DNA of 49,259 bases, taken from the NCBI GenBank assembly GCA_902786515.1, contig CADADA010000025.1, positions 1-49,259 on the forward strand, in the 5' to 3' direction. Positions within the stretch are counted from its first letter, which is position 1, and each line of letters opens with the position of its first letter. Below the pieces are notes generated by a model, which saw only the letters and a program-made list of their open reading frames with translations, searched no databases and had not been told where the DNA came from. This DNA comes from an uncultured Lachnospiraceae bacterium. GTDB taxonomy: Bacteria; Bacillota; Clostridia; Lachnospirales; Lachnospiraceae. Both the position numbers and the translations under genes were made by a program. Below, piece after piece: positions 15,879 to 24,588 of this stretch.

Positions 15879-16391
15879 TTACATTGATTTAATATATTCG
15901 TCGCATCCAACTTTTTGAAGTTTCTCAGCCTTTTGTGAAACTTTTTCTTTTAATCCCTGTTTATAAGCTTTAAGTTTCTCACGCAACTTCATGTCTGAAA
16001 CTGAAAGAATCTTTGCTGCAAGGATACCTGCATTTGCCGCTCCGTCTATCGCAACTGTCGCAACCGGTATTCCGGAAGGCATTTGTACAATTGAGTAAAG
16101 AGAGTCAACTCCTCCAACTGATTTTGTATGAATCGGAACTCCTATTACAGGCAAATCAAACAACGCAGCACACATTCCCGGAAGATGTGCAGCGCCACCG
16201 GCACCTGCGATAATTACTTCGATTCCCCTTTCCTCAGCCTTTGAAGCATAATCATAAAATATGTCAGGCATTCTATGAGCCGAAATAATTGTCATCTCAT
16301 ACTCAATTCCGAACTCATCCAACATATCTGCTGCTTTCTTCATTACTCCGAGATCAGAGTCACTTCCCATGATAATTCCTACTTTTGCCAT
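15879..16391 (-). CDS. purE: N5-carboxyaminoimidazole ribonucleotide mutase
   Basis: The 170-residue class I PurE moves the carboxyl group of N5-CAIR to C4. It shows [12 protein letters not shown], the SAHRMPD catalytic segment, and the [10 protein letters not shown] and GVPIHT loops. The chosen start is the ATG at 16391 (GGAG 9 bases upstream); a GTG immediately before it is 6 bases from the same site and equally possible. No PurK gene is adjacent. No purine riboswitch or PurR-like box was seen upstream; the preceding gene ends only about 40 bp away. Confidence 0.97.
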   Translation of the reverse strand: MAKVGIIMGSDSDLGVMKKAADMLDEFGIEYEMTIISAHRMPDIFYDYASKAEERGIEVIIAGAGGAAHLPGMCAALFDLPVIGVPIHTKSVGGVDSLYSIVQMPSGIPVATVAIDGAANAGILAAKILSVSDMKLREKLKAYKQGLKEKVSQKAEKLQKVGCDEYIKSM

Positions 16392-16431
16392 CACATTTTT
16401 CTCCTTTATAAATCATTTCATTTTTCCTACT

Positions 16432-16749
16432 TCACATACCGAGTGCAATAATCCCTATAATGGACATCCATACTAATCCGCAGGTTATTGTACCCATCCA
16501 GGAAAACAAGTAAAACTTATCCTCCTCTTTAAAACTTGACAATCCAAGTAACAGACCAATTGTCGAGAGAATAAATCCCAGTGTACCAATTACTCCGACA
16601 ATTGAGTCCGCATTTCCTTTCTCATCAAAAGCAATCTTTAATCCCGCACACAGCATAACCAGTGCAAGGAATCCAAATACAAATGATGTAATTCCCATCT
16701 TTGTATTGTGTTTATCAGTAAATTTGTATCTTCTCCTTATGAATATCAT
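16432..16749 (-). CDS. small three-helix membrane protein (DUF6142-like)
   Basis: The 105-residue protein has a basic N-terminus (RRRYKF), then three hydrophobic segments (about 20-40, 50-70 and 80-102). It resembles small DUF6142/DUF4190-like membrane proteins common in Lachnospiraceae; the family name is from memory. Its ATG at 16749 overlaps the stop of the VanZ-like gene (ATGA) and has GGAG 6 bases upstream, so translation is coupled. It sits between pyrE and purE with no obvious metabolic link. Function unknown. Confidence 0.75.
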   Translation of the reverse strand: MIFIRRRYKFTDKHNTKMGITSFVFGFLALVMLCAGLKIAFDEKGNADSIVGVIGTLGFILSTIGLLLGLSSFKEEDKFYLFSWMGTITCGLVWMSIIGIIALGM

Positions 16750-17207
16750 CCTGTACTCCAAGCCTTTCCAATCACATATATCAGATAACCTATAAGGCCT
16801 CCGCATGTATTCAATATCAAATCATCCACATCAAAAACACCTAATTGATAATACAACTGTACCGTCTCAATGACCATGCTGAATATAAATGTTAAAATAA
16901 CCGTATTTACAAATTTTATCCTGTTACCGCTTAAAGCCGGAATAAATATTCCAAACGGAACAAATGCGATAATATTCCCAAACAAATTAAGTACAGCTTT
17001 CACGTTGTAACCCGACTTTAACATGCGTGAGAATCTTTTTATCTCTGAAAATACATCCAGATTATATCTATAACCTGAATTACCGGCACTTCTTCCGAAG
17101 CCTTCAGCAAAAAACATAAAGTAAACAACATATAACACATACGCAACAAACAGCAAACGACTAATTCTCACCATTCGTCTGCTGCTATCTGAATCATTAC
17201 TTTTCAT
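16746..17207 (-). CDS. VanZ-like family membrane protein
   Basis: The 153-residue protein has four hydrophobic segments and the VanZ family signatures: NLFGNIIAFVPFGIFIP, then ETVQL and the acidic DVDDLILNTCGGLIGY. VanZ proteins are linked to low-level teicoplanin resistance, but most chromosomal relatives have no known role. There is no van cluster here. The ribosome-binding site is weak, and the gene begins one base after the stop of the 49-residue upstream gene, so translational coupling is likely. Confidence 0.88.
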   Translation of the reverse strand: MKSNDSDSSRRMVRISRLLFVAYVLYVVYFMFFAEGFGRSAGNSGYRYNLDVFSEIKRFSRMLKSGYNVKAVLNLFGNIIAFVPFGIFIPALSGNRIKFVNTVILTFIFSMVIETVQLYYQLGVFDVDDLILNTCGGLIGYLIYVIGKAWSTG

Positions 17208-17208
17208 A

Positions 17209-17358
17209 TCAGAACATTATCTCTGCTTTCGCCTTCAATAATTTAGCTCCATTTATAATCGATATAACACCTATAGCTACACCACATACTATCAGAACAA
17301 CACCAAATGCAATATTAGCTCCTCCGACGTTTTTCATTGATTTGTATAATTTCTCCAT
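17209..17358 (-). CDS. 49-residue single-pass membrane protein
   Basis: This small frame starts at the ATG at 17358 with GGAAGG 9 bases upstream and ends at 17209. It begins MEKLYKSMKNVGGAN, then has one glycine/valine-rich transmembrane segment (about 16-38), then a basic tail (AKLLKAKAE). It fits tightly between pyrE (ends 17377) and the VanZ-like gene, without overlap and with a good ribosome-binding site, which supports it being real. No homologue recognised. Confidence 0.65.
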   Translation of the reverse strand: MEKLYKSMKNVGGANIAFGVVLIVCGVAIGVISIINGAKLLKAKAEIMF

Positions 17359-17376
17359 CACCGGACACCTTCCTTT

Positions 17377-18054
17377 CTACTTTGCAACACCATATTTTTC
17401 ATAATAAGCATCTATCCTGCTCTTTATCTCATCATCTATAATTACTTTTCCCTTGTATTCCTTATTGTATAAATGCTCTACAACCTCCTGCATGGTCACA
17501 ATGGCGGTAGTCTCAAATCCGAACTTCTCTCTAATCTCTTCAAGAGCGCTCTTCTCTCCCTGACCTCTCTCCATTCTGTCTACAGAAACAACAAGTCCCC
17601 TGACTAAAACGTCTCCCTGTGCCTTTATAATCGGCAGTGTCTCGTTAATAGAGGTTCCTGCAGTCGTAACATCTTCAATAATGATAACCTTATCTCCATC
17701 CGATATCGGACTTCCAAGAAGAATACCCGTATCTCCGTGGTCTTTGACTTCTTTTCTGTTAGAACAATACTTAACATCCTTTTCATACAAAGCGCTTATC
17801 TGCATTGATGTAGCAACTGAAAGAGGTATTCCCTTATACGCAGGTCCAAATAATATATCAAAGTCCGTACCGAACTTCTCATTAATAGCGCGTGCATAGT
17901 ATTCTCCTAACTTGCCCAGCTGTGCACCTGTACGATAAAAACCGGTATTTACAAAAAAAGGTGTATTCCTTCCACTTTTTGTCACAAAGTCTCCAAATTT
18001 TAAAACTCCACAGTCCACCATGAATTCAATAAATTCCTGCTTGTATTGTTCCAT
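17377..18054 (-). CDS. pyrE: orotate phosphoribosyltransferase
   Basis: The 225-residue enzyme converts orotate and PRPP to OMP. The PRPP-binding motif IIIEDVTTAGTS, the FGPAYKGIPLS loop and the flexible-loop NRKEVKDHGD are present. Start is the ATG at 18054 with AGGAGG about 11 bases upstream. It is separated from the end of pyrD by 86 bp holding its own promoter-like sequence, so it may be transcribed partly on its own. It heads the run pyrE, three small membrane genes, purE-M-N-D. Confidence 0.96.
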   Translation of the reverse strand: MEQYKQEFIEFMVDCGVLKFGDFVTKSGRNTPFFVNTGFYRTGAQLGKLGEYYARAINEKFGTDFDILFGPAYKGIPLSVATSMQISALYEKDVKYCSNRKEVKDHGDTGILLGSPISDGDKVIIIEDVTTAGTSINETLPIIKAQGDVLVRGLVVSVDRMERGQGEKSALEEIREKFGFETTAIVTMQEVVEHLYNKEYKGKVIIDDEIKSRIDAYYEKYGVAK

Positions 18055-18094
18055 GTATCCTCAATCCTCCTGATATCAAAAATAATTTCACTTC

Positions 18095-18123
18095 ATTCTA
18101 ACACAAATATTTTTATTTAGCAA
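18095..18123 (-). promoter_or_regulatory. possible pyrE promoter
   Basis: Minus-strand -35 TTGCTA (18118-18123), 17-bp spacer, -10 TAGAAT (18095-18100), between pyrD and pyrE. The -35 is a partial match. Confidence 0.4.
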
Positions 18124-18140
18124 TTAATAATAATTATATA

Positions 18141-19046
18141 TTATCTGACTGCTCCTATAATGGAATTAATGTCGTCTATATTATGTCTGTCCATGTAATT
18201 TTTGATTCCCTCCACAACTTCTTCTGTTGTATTCGGGTTCACAAAATTTGCTGTTCCGACTGATACAGCTGTTGCACCGGCAAGCATAAATTCAATTGCA
18301 TCTTCTGCACTTGCAATTCCACCCATACCAATTATAGGAATTTTCACAGCATTTGCAACCTGATATACCATCCTTACCGCAACCGGTTTTACTGCCGGTC
18401 CTGACATGCCACCTGTTTTGTTTGCAAGAACAAATGATTGTCTTTCTATGTCAATCTTCATACCTGTAATTGTATTAATAAGTGACAATACATCTGCGCC
18501 TCCTGCCTCAGCAGCCTTCGCCATCACTGTAATATCAGTAACATTAGGACTAAGTTTCATAATAACCGGCTGTTTTGCAATCTTTTTAATCTCTTTCGTA
18601 ACATGCTCGACTGATTTCTCATTCTGTCCAAAGGCGATACCACCTTCTTTTACATTCGGACATGAAATATTTATTTCAAGCATGTCAACTGTATCTTCAT
18701 CGCCTAATCTTTCCACAACTTCAAGATAATCTTCCAATGTTCTTCCACAGACATTAACGATAACTTTTGTATTGTACTTCGCAAGGAAAGGCAGGTCTCT
18801 TTTTATAAACAAATCAATTCCCGGATTCTGCAGACCGATGGCATTGAGCATTCCGCCATACACCTCTGCTACACGAGGCACAGGATTCCCTTCCCATGGT
18901 ACATTTGCAACACCCTTAGTAACAACTGCACCAAGATGATTCAAATCTACAAACTCGCTATATTCCATGCCCGATCCGAAAGTGCCTGAGGCTGTCATCA
19001 CAGGATTTTCTAATTCTATACCTGCAAGATTTACTTTTGTATTCAT
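18141..19046 (-). CDS. pyrD: dihydroorotate dehydrogenase B, catalytic subunit
   Basis: The 301-residue FMN enzyme oxidises dihydroorotate to orotate. It shows NPVMTASGTFGSG, the NISCPN motif with the catalytic Cys region (LEINISCPNVKEGG), and GMGGIASAEDA for FMN phosphate binding. It is the type 1B form because it is encoded next to pyrK. Its ATG overlaps the pyrK stop by one base (TAATG). Confidence 0.97.
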   Translation of the reverse strand: MNTKVNLAGIELENPVMTASGTFGSGMEYSEFVDLNHLGAVVTKGVANVPWEGNPVPRVAEVYGGMLNAIGLQNPGIDLFIKRDLPFLAKYNTKVIVNVCGRTLEDYLEVVERLGDEDTVDMLEINISCPNVKEGGIAFGQNEKSVEHVTKEIKKIAKQPVIMKLSPNVTDITVMAKAAEAGGADVLSLINTITGMKIDIERQSFVLANKTGGMSGPAVKPVAVRMVYQVANAVKIPIIGMGGIASAEDAIEFMLAGATAVSVGTANFVNPNTTEEVVEGIKNYMDRHNIDDINSIIGAVR

Positions 19047-19825
19047 TATAATTCTACCTCCCTCGAATCAAATACCGGACCGTCTGCGCAAATCCTTTTA
19101 TTTTTTACATTTGAGTGTTCATCCGTCTCCTTTGATTTGCATACACATGCCAGACATGCACCTATACCGCACGCCATTCTCCCTTCAAGTGAAATCTGTG
19201 CTTCTGTACCGGTTTGCTCTGCAAAATCGGAAACTGCCTTTAACATTGGTTTCGGTCCGCATGCATAAATAGTATCTGCTGACAATCCATGCTCACGGAT
19301 TGCATCCATAACATTTCCCTTTACGCCGGATGAACCATCTTCTGTTGCCACATAAACACTGCAGTATTTTTCAAGTTCTTCTTTTAAGAACAATTCACTC
19401 CTGTAACCGACTACGGCTTTAATATCTTTTACGCCTTTTTTATGTAACTGTTTTGCTAATTCAACTATAGGTGGCACACCGATTCCGCCTGCAATAAGCA
19501 TCGCAGATGAATCTTTAAGTGTATATCCATTTCCTAAAGGTCCTAATACTTTAATTGCATCTTTGTTTTTCAAAAATGAAAACTCTCTTGTTCCTTTTCC
19601 TGCAACCCGATAAACAAGTCTTAAGCTGCATCTGTCATCGCTGACTTCACATATACTTATCGGTCTTGGTAATATAGATGAACCGTCTGACGAATACAAC
19701 GATACAAACTGCCCCGGTACAGCGTTTTTTGCTATATTCTCTGTTTTAATCCACATTGAAAAAATATCCGCTGATATCTCTTCCTGACATGTAATCTCTG
19801 CAATTTCCTGAAACTTTGTAGACAT
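19046..19825 (-). CDS. pyrK: dihydroorotate dehydrogenase B, electron transfer subunit
   Basis: The 259-residue iron-sulfur flavoprotein passes electrons from PyrD to NAD+. It has the FAD-binding RPISI motif, a GGIGVPPIVELA nucleotide-binding loop, YACGPKPML, and the 2Fe-2S cysteines in CGIGACLACVC plus a later Cys (RICADGPVF). Start ATG has AGGAG 6 bases upstream. Confidence 0.97.
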   Translation of the reverse strand: MSTKFQEIAEITCQEEISADIFSMWIKTENIAKNAVPGQFVSLYSSDGSSILPRPISICEVSDDRCSLRLVYRVAGKGTREFSFLKNKDAIKVLGPLGNGYTLKDSSAMLIAGGIGVPPIVELAKQLHKKGVKDIKAVVGYRSELFLKEELEKYCSVYVATEDGSSGVKGNVMDAIREHGLSADTIYACGPKPMLKAVSDFAEQTGTEAQISLEGRMACGIGACLACVCKSKETDEHSNVKNKRICADGPVFDSREVEL

Positions 19826-19834
19826 ATAATTCTC

Positions 19835-20758
19835 CTATCTTCCTACAGCACCATTAATATCTTCTATCATATCAATCACTGCCTGTCTTGAGGCATCTGC
19901 ATAATTTTCACTGCCAAAAGAGCTGTATTTTTCCTGCTTATACGCTGCTATAATTCCTCTTGATGAATTAACGATTGCTCCAAGGCCGTCTTCGTTAAAG
20001 TATGGTTTTAAATCTTCTGCCTTTCCACCCTGTGCGCCGTATCCCGGAACAAGGATGAAACTTTTTGGCATTATCTTTCTTAAAACCTTTCCCATCTCAG
20101 GATATGTTGCACCTACCACAGCACCTACATAGCTGTAATCATTTCCCATATGTTCTTCTCCCCACTTTGCAACATGCTCTCCTACTATTTCATACAGCGG
20201 TCTTCCATCAATGAGTCTGTCCTGAAATTCTCCACTTGATTTATTAGAAGTCTTAACAAGAACAAATATTCCCTTCTTTTCTTCCTTGCATACATCTATA
20301 AACGGTTTGATTCCGTCTGTACCGAGATATGGATTCACGGTAACAAAATCCTCATCAAAAAGAGAATACTTATTGTCTCCGACCTGAACTTTTCCTAAAT
20401 GTCCCGTTGCATAAGCCGCTGATGTAGTTCCGATATCTCCTCTCTTGATATCTCCAATTACCACAAGCCCCTTTTCCTTACAATAATCCACTGTCTTTTT
20501 GAACGCCTGCAATCCTTCTATTCCAAACTGTTCATACATTGCTATCTGAGGTTTTACTGCAGGAATCAAATCATAAACAGCATCAACTATTCCTTTGTTA
20601 TACTGCCATACCGCTTCTGCTGCACCTTCAAGAGTTTCTCCATATTCACCATATGCTTTTTTAGTAATATGTTCCGGTATATACGAAAGCATAGGATCGA
20701 GTCCTACAACAACCGGTGCGTTTTTTTTCTGTATCTCTTCTATCAATTTGTTAATCAT
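19835..20758 (-). CDS. pyrF: orotidine-5'-phosphate decarboxylase (long type 2 form)
   Basis: The 307-residue enzyme decarboxylates OMP to UMP. The DIKRGDIG catalytic loop and the PGYGAQGG phosphate loop are present. It is longer than the 230-residue type found in Bacillus and matches the roughly 300-residue class. Its start overlaps the end of pyrC by 8 bp, with GGCAGGA in the pyrC coding sequence as ribosome-binding site. Confidence 0.96.
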   Translation of the reverse strand: MINKLIEEIQKKNAPVVVGLDPMLSYIPEHITKKAYGEYGETLEGAAEAVWQYNKGIVDAVYDLIPAVKPQIAMYEQFGIEGLQAFKKTVDYCKEKGLVVIGDIKRGDIGTTSAAYATGHLGKVQVGDNKYSLFDEDFVTVNPYLGTDGIKPFIDVCKEEKKGIFVLVKTSNKSSGEFQDRLIDGRPLYEIVGEHVAKWGEEHMGNDYSYVGAVVGATYPEMGKVLRKIMPKSFILVPGYGAQGGKAEDLKPYFNEDGLGAIVNSSRGIIAAYKQEKYSSFGSENYADASRQAVIDMIEDINGAVGR

Positions 20759-22049
20759 TATTTAATCCTGCCTTTCCATCTTCATAAACAATTTTTCCAC
20801 CGCATATCGTATACTTTACCTGCCCTTTTACTTTTTTGCCATGAAACGGTGTGTTCTTTCCTTTTGATGCAAACTTATTCACATCAATTGTATATTCTTC
20901 ATCCGGGTCAAATATCATAATATCCGCAATCTTTCCCGGTGCAAGAATTCCTTTGTCAATTCCAATCACTCTTGCCGGATTGTAGCTCATCTTTGCAGCC
21001 ATATCAAGTGGTGTAATAATTCCCTTATCAACAAGTTCTGTCATTGTAAGTGCTGCAGATGTCTCAAGTCCAACAATTCCAAACGGTGCATTTTTAAATC
21101 CACCTGATTTTTCTTCTGCACTATGTGGCGCATGGTCCGTAGAAATAACTTCCATAACTCCTGATTTCAGTCCTTCTTTTAGTGCTTCCACATCTTCTCT
21201 GCTTCTTAACGGCGGATTCATCTTATAATTTGCATCATCTTCAATGATATCTGCATCACAGAGTGTAAAATGATGAGGGCAAACCTCAGCCGTCACCCTT
21301 ATGCCTTCCTTCTTTGCTTCTTCAACCATTCTCACACTATCCTTTGTGGAACAGTGGCACAGATGAAGCCTTGCACCGGTCTCTTTTGCAAGCAGTATAT
21401 CCCTCATTGCTATAATATCTTCTACCGCATTGGAAATTCCATTCATACCCAGTTCTTTTGATTTTTCACCGAGATTCATAACTCCGCCACGTACAAGATT
21501 GATATCCTCGCAGTGTGCCATAACCGGTATATCGCTTTTTGCAGCCTGCTGCATCGCTACTCTGTACACACCGGAATCCATAACTGATTTGCCGTCTTCG
21601 CTGATTCCACAGGCTCCTTCTCTTTTCATGCCTTCGATATCCGTGACTTCTTTTCCTTCCATGCCAAGTGTAACGGAGCCAATCGGCAATACATTTATAA
21701 TGCACTCTTTTTTTATTCTCTCAATAAGCGTATGAATCTTGTCCGGTGTATCTGTAGGGGGTTTTGTGTTCGGCATAGGGCATATGGTAGTAAATCCGCC
21801 CCTTGCTCCGGCATTTGCACCGGTAGTCAGGGTCTCTTTGTATTCAAGACCCGGATCACGCAAATGAACATGTAAATCTATGAGTCCCGGCATTACATAA
21901 CAGCCGGATGCATCTATTACCCTGCATTCTTCAGGTTCAAGATTCTCTGAAACCGCATCAATCTTATCACCTTTAACTCTGATATCTCCAACAAAATCCT
22001 CATTCTGTGCAGGATTAAGAATCCTGCCATTCTTAATTAATAAATCCAT
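20751..22049 (-). CDS. pyrC: dihydroorotase
   Basis: The 432-residue zinc amidohydrolase cyclises carbamoyl aspartate. Metal-site motifs are visible: GLIDLHVHLRDPG, a conserved K/H region (MAHCEDINLV, LCHCST) and STDHAPHS. It is the class I (about 430-residue) type. The start is the ATG at 22049; a GTG three codons earlier overlaps the upstream gene's stop and has a poor site. The HD-GYP-like gene ends 6 bp upstream. The order is pyrC-pyrF-pyrK-pyrD. carA/B and pyrB are not in the window, and I see no PyrR attenuator. Confidence 0.97.
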   Translation of the reverse strand: MDLLIKNGRILNPAQNEDFVGDIRVKGDKIDAVSENLEPEECRVIDASGCYVMPGLIDLHVHLRDPGLEYKETLTTGANAGARGGFTTICPMPNTKPPTDTPDKIHTLIERIKKECIINVLPIGSVTLGMEGKEVTDIEGMKREGACGISEDGKSVMDSGVYRVAMQQAAKSDIPVMAHCEDINLVRGGVMNLGEKSKELGMNGISNAVEDIIAMRDILLAKETGARLHLCHCSTKDSVRMVEEAKKEGIRVTAEVCPHHFTLCDADIIEDDANYKMNPPLRSREDVEALKEGLKSGVMEVISTDHAPHSAEEKSGGFKNAPFGIVGLETSAALTMTELVDKGIITPLDMAAKMSYNPARVIGIDKGILAPGKIADIMIFDPDEEYTIDVNKFASKGKNTPFHGKKVKGQVKYTICGGKIVYEDGKAGLNND

Positions 22050-22054
22050 TAAAA

Positions 22055-23173
22055 TCACCGTTCCTTAAGTGTCTTTTCAACAATATCTTTGTATTTTTCC
22101 AATAATTCCTTGTCTATAATAATACGGTTATCCATCGTCTTCATGATGTCCTTAATCTGGAATCCGTCATCTTCATCCAGCTTATCAAGTTCATGAATAT
22201 GATTGTGTCTGAAATCCAGCGTCATAGGTTTTAACACATCTTCCAGATTCGTTCTTATGACAAGTCCTTTTTCTCCGTTTACAAATTCTATACATGTTCC
22301 CGGAGCTGCAATATTAATTCCGTAGATAAGAGCCTTTACTGTCTCAGGATCAAATTGACTCTCATGACTTCTAAGATACTTAATTGCTTTTATCTCCGAT
22401 GACGGAACCTCGTCCAGTTTCATCGCCGTCATCTTATCATATGCATCTGCCACTTCTATAATCTTTGTTCCGACAAACATCTTCTTATCTTCATTATCAT
22501 CATTGGCTCCATAATATATCTTTCTCTGAACCTGACCAACGAGTCTCTTTACACCCATAGGCATCTTATAGCTGTAGTCCAATACACTGTGACCTTCGTT
22601 AATGGCTCTTTTTATCTCTTCAAGTTCTGCCTCGTCAGGATTTTCCTTTGAAATCAAGTCTCCTTTCAGATTGAGTTTTCCAACCTCATAAATCAGGCTT
22701 GCGTAGACAATTTCTTCCTGCTCTGTTCCATGGATTCCTAATACATTAGAAATAATGGCAGAAAGAATCGCAACGTTCAGCGAATGCTTGTATAAATAAT
22801 CAGATGTGCTTCTTATGTTCTGCATAAAAGTTATCTTGGTATACAGATTCCCATAATTTTTAATAATTGAATTTATCAGTTTTTTAATGCCTTTTGGTTC
22901 TTTTTTTGAAATCATCAGCTGTAAATTTTCTTTAAGATTAAACACAGCCATCGTTTGAAATCTCTCAAACTCCAAATCCAGCTCGGTCATAGGCGGTAAC
23001 GGCTCTGCCGGCTCCAATATATATAAGCCTATAAATTCAAAATTTTTAACACTTATAATACCCTGTGCGGTCAGCTTTGTATTTCGCTCATAAAGCATTA
23101 TTCCCTTTTTGTTATAGATTGGTTTTGCCAGACGCATACCAACCTTCAAATCCTCTGTCTTGACAAATATCAT
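22055..23173 (-). CDS. degenerate HD-GYP-domain protein
   Basis: The 372-residue protein follows the HD-GYP layout: an N-terminal DUF3391-like segment (about 1-60, starting VKTEDLKVGMRLAKPIY), then an HD fold (about 115-290), then a beta-rich C-terminal part. The metal-binding HD pair is replaced: the usual L-H-D-I-G-K reads IYEVGK (about 161-166), and the H-H-E...GYP block is missing. The first conserved His region (YLYKHSLNVA, H130) and a late FDP remain. It therefore probably cannot hydrolyse c-di-GMP, but may bind it or act as a regulator. It heads the pyr operon (6 bp before pyrC) behind a promoter with an extended -10, which links it to pyrimidine synthesis only by position. Confidence 0.8.
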   Translation of the reverse strand: MIFVKTEDLKVGMRLAKPIYNKKGIMLYERNTKLTAQGIISVKNFEFIGLYILEPAEPLPPMTELDLEFERFQTMAVFNLKENLQLMISKKEPKGIKKLINSIIKNYGNLYTKITFMQNIRSTSDYLYKHSLNVAILSAIISNVLGIHGTEQEEIVYASLIYEVGKLNLKGDLISKENPDEAELEEIKRAINEGHSVLDYSYKMPMGVKRLVGQVQRKIYYGANDDNEDKKMFVGTKIIEVADAYDKMTAMKLDEVPSSEIKAIKYLRSHESQFDPETVKALIYGINIAAPGTCIEFVNGEKGLVIRTNLEDVLKPMTLDFRHNHIHELDKLDEDDGFQIKDIMKTMDNRIIIDKELLEKYKDIVEKTLKER

Positions 23174-23218
23174 ATTCTCTCCATGCCCTTTCTTTTAATA
23201 GCAAATCATGACAAAAAC

Positions 23219-23247
23219 ATTATAACACGTAAAACGTACATTTTGAA
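23219..23247 (-). promoter_or_regulatory. promoter of the HD-GYP/pyrC-F-K-D operon
   Basis: Minus-strand perfect -10 TATAAT (23219-23224) with an extended TG (TGTTATAAT), 17-bp spacer, and weak -35 TTCAAA (23242-23247). It lies about 45 bp upstream of the start codon. Confidence 0.55.
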
Positions 23248-23252
23248 TACTA

Positions 23253-23289
23253 AAATGATAAACCGCCGACGTTACGCCGACGATTTATC
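23253..23289 (-). terminator. degV terminator
   Basis: On the minus strand GATAAA (23284-23289) and TTTATC (23257-23262) close a GC-rich stem with G-T pairs (CGTCGGC/GTCGGCG), followed by ATTTTAG. It begins at the degV stop codon and ends just before the -35 of the next promoter. Confidence 0.65.
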
Positions 23290-24148
23290 AAACTTTCTTA
23301 GAACATGCGAGTGCAATGGCACCTTGTCCAATATGACATGACACACTTAATGACAAAGGTGCCATATATACTTCAAAGCCCGGAAATTCTTCTTTAAGTT
23401 CATCAACAAACTGCTTAGCGTTTTCAATATTTTTTGTATACGCAACCTGAAGATGAATTTTTTCAGGATTAATTCCTCCAAACCTTTTTTCCATATCTTC
23501 CTTAATCGCCTTTATCATAACAGACTTTGCCTGTCTTACTGTCCTGACTTTCGCAAATGCATCAAGTTTTCCACCCTGTATCTGCAGAACCGGTTTAATC
23601 TTCAAAAGATCACCCAGAGCTGCTGCCGCCGGCGTCACTCTTCCGCCTTTTTTCAAATACTTCAAAGTATCTACCATAATGTATATGCTTGAATCAAATT
23701 TTACATTTTCAAGATATTCTTTAATCTCCTTACCATTCATACCCCTCTCTGACAGAATACCGGCATCAATGACTGACTGTCTCTGGGTCACCGATATTCT
23801 CTGATTGTTCACTACATGCACTCTGCCTTCATACTCATCTGAAAGCATAATGGCAGTCTGACAGGAACCGCTTAATCCGCTTGACATAGGTATATGAATA
23901 ATCTCATCATGTTCTTTAAGCAGTTCTTCCCACAAATTCATCACCGATTCAGGAGATGGCTGGGATGTCGAAATATCACAATCATTCTCGAGTTTTTCAA
24001 AAAATTCATCTATAGTCAGATTGATATCTTCATAATACACATTTCCATCAATCATAAAAGGCATTGGCAAAACATGTACTCCTAATTCTTTTGCCTCCTT
24101 TTGGGTTATTCCACTGTTACTGTCTGTAACTATAGCTATCTTTCCCAA
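23288..24148 (-). CDS. DegV family protein (fatty-acid binding)
   Basis: The 286-residue protein has the DegV start (IAIVTDSNSGITQKEA), the TSQPSPESV loop that contacts the lipid carboxylate, the SSGLSGSCQTA motif and the SCHIGQGAIAL C-terminal signature. DegV/FakB proteins bind fatty acids; FakB types hand them to FakA for phosphorylation. No FakA gene is adjacent. Start is a TTG at 24148, 6 bases after AGGAGG. It follows the RNase P RNA gene closely with no terminator between, so some transcripts may read through. Confidence 0.93.
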   Translation of the reverse strand: MGKIAIVTDSNSGITQKEAKELGVHVLPMPFMIDGNVYYEDINLTIDEFFEKLENDCDISTSQPSPESVMNLWEELLKEHDEIIHIPMSSGLSGSCQTAIMLSDEYEGRVHVVNNQRISVTQRQSVIDAGILSERGMNGKEIKEYLENVKFDSSIYIMVDTLKYLKKGGRVTPAAAALGDLLKIKPVLQIQGGKLDAFAKVRTVRQAKSVMIKAIKEDMEKRFGGINPEKIHLQVAYTKNIENAKQFVDELKEEFPGFEVYMAPLSLSVSCHIGQGAIALACSKKV

Positions 24149-24181
24149 AATAATCCTCCTCTTAACAATGTATTTTGACTG

Positions 24182-24526
24182 CCAAGCAAAACTATAAGCC
24201 GGGTTATGTATTTGGTGATCATCTATCTAGTTTTACCGTTACCGGTAAAATCAAGCGACCTACCCGAAAGCTGACGGGCCGCCATATGCTTTCTATTCAG
24301 TCTTGCTTCGGATGGGGTTTACATATGCCCTGTCTGTTACCAGCCAGGCGGTAGTCTCTTAAACTGCCTTTCCACCCTTACCAGAATATCTGGCGGTATA
24401 TTTCTGTTGCACTATCCTTAGAGTCGCCTCCACCGGACGTTATCCGGCATCCTGCCCTGTGAAGCCCGGACTTTCCTCACCTGCGTCCTTTCGGCAATAG
24501 CAGCTGCGACCACCTGTCTTACTTAA
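24182..24526 (-). ncRNA. rnpB: RNase P RNA, bacterial class A
   Basis: Read on the minus strand, the segment has the universal landmarks: GAGGAAAGTCCGGGC near the 5' end, GTGCAACAGAAA in the centre, and ACCCGGCTTATAG near the 3' end. The P1 helix can be drawn directly: AAGTAAGAC (24516-24524) pairs along 9 positions with GTTTTGCTT (24184-24192), allowing G-U pairs, and fixes the ends to within a few bases. The product is the catalytic RNA that matures tRNA 5' ends. It lies between the nucleoside kinase gene and degV, same strand. Confidence 0.97.
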
Positions 24527-24588
24527 CAGTCAATATAAAACTTATCATGTTTTCGTAAATTTGTAAACTCAAATTTAAAAAACAGATA

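Noticed and set aside
16395..16431. Possible purine riboswitch or PurR box before purE
   Set aside because: The gap is under 50 bp and shows no aptamer-like structure. The gene is fed by the upstream run.
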